This document shows, one piece after another, positions 63,637 through 64,000 of a stretch of 64,000 nucleotides of DNA. Source of the stretch: Lysobacter gummosus (lineage in GTDB: Bacteria; Pseudomonadota; Gammaproteobacteria; Xanthomonadales; Xanthomonadaceae); the NCBI RefSeq assembly GCF_001442805.1, contig NZ_CP011131.1:4402001-4466000 (forward strand), read 5' to 3'. Below the pieces are notes generated by a model. The model searched no databases, was not told where the DNA came from, and was given only the letters and a program-made list of their open reading frames with translations. Position 1 is the first letter of the stretch. The number at the start of each line of letters is the position of its first letter. The translations under genes and the position numbers were made by a program.

Positions 63637-64000
63637 TCACCTACCCGGCTCGTCGTTCCAAAGAATCTTGTGCAGCTGCAGCTGGAACCGTACCGGCAGG
63701 CGATCGGCGACGATCCAGTCGGCCAGGTCGCTGGGTTTGATCTGGGTGAAGCTCGGCGAGAACAGGACGTCGCAGATCGCGGTCAGGCCGTGCTCGGCGA
63801 CGATGGCCTTCGACCACTCGTAGTCTTCGCGGCTGCAGATCACGAACTTGATCTGGTCGTGCGCGGTCAGCAGCGGCAGGTTGCTCCACAGGTTGCGGTG
63901 GGCTTCCAGCGAATCGGGGGTCTTGATGTCCAGCACCCGCGAGACGCGCGGGTCGACCGGGCCGATGTCGATCGCGCCGGAGGTCTCCAGCGAAACCTCA
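63637..64000 (-). CDS. queE: 7-carboxy-7-deazaguanine synthase QueE, 3' part
   Basis: The minus-strand frame runs off the window end. The visible 120 or so C-terminal residues include ETSGAIDIGPVDPRVSRVLD and IKTPDSLEAHRNLWSNLP, ending RFQLQLHKILWNDEPGR. These match the C-terminal half of QueE, a radical-SAM enzyme that makes the 7-deazaguanine ring from carboxytetrahydropterin. The CxxxCxxC cluster motif lies upstream, out of view. queC follows, as in many queuosine operons, but the 329-bp gap carries repeats that may separate the two transcripts. Confidence 0.92.
   Translation of the reverse strand, partial: EVSLETSGAIDIGPVDPRVSRVLDIKTPDSLEAHRNLWSNLPLLTAHDQIKFVICSREDYEWSKAIVAEHGLTAICDVLFSPSFTQIKPSDLADWIVADRLPVRFQLQLHKILWNDEPGR

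Overview
The window reads as a 64-kb piece of a GC-rich gammaproteobacterial chromosome, most likely Lysobacter or a close Xanthomonadaceae relative. This is inferred from overall gene content (long secreted Rhs and repeat proteins, GH6 and M23 secreted hydrolases), very high GC and two families of dispersed palindromic repeats. Function calls are made by reading protein motifs; no database search was run.

Region 1 (1-14.9 kb): the 3' end of a diheme cytochrome-c peroxidase, then a minus-strand cluster. It holds a small lipoprotein, a 2301-aa secreted protein with nine ~213-aa repeats, a 1816-aa Sec-exported Rhs protein whose C-terminal tip looks like a Tae4-type peptidoglycan amidase, and a small exported protein that is the natural immunity candidate. 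The toxin tip and immunity gene are strikingly AT-rich. An orphan rhs fragment lies just beyond.

Region 2 (15-48 kb): mostly core chromosome. Genes are tsaB, a VOC protein, a YoaA/DinG helicase, a TPR lipoprotein, PBP1b (mrcB), a GT2 glycosyltransferase, a secreted TIM-barrel/Ig protein, a TPR membrane protein, relA, two tandem secreted paralogues, hrpA, dps, a LysR regulator divergent from two SnoaL-like genes, recQ, a two-partner-secretion-type outer-membrane protein beside a collagen-like lipoprotein, a PhzF-family protein, an M23 peptidase and a GH6 glycosidase.

Region 3 (48-54.5 kb): a TctDE-like response regulator/kinase pair translationally coupled to a solute-binding protein, a small membrane protein, then a metal-resistance remnant (chrA, a decayed ACR3 fragment, arsN2).

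Region 4 (54.8-62.5 kb): a 7.6-kb genomic island bounded by a perfect 62-bp direct repeat covering the 3' part of tRNA-Lys(TTT). Its cargo is a retron (candidate msr-msd RNA, RcaT/STM3845-like effector, reverse transcriptase), an uncharacterised zinc-ribbon plus membrane-protein operon, a secreted-protein/metalloprotease pair, a nonsense-interrupted gene and the 3' end of a P2-like phage portal gene. No integrase is visible. The retron and its unknown neighbours are the best candidates for a defence locus.

Region 5 (62.6-64 kb): queC and the 3' part of queE, the queuosine-precursor genes, separated by a 7-bp tandem array and a palindromic repeat.
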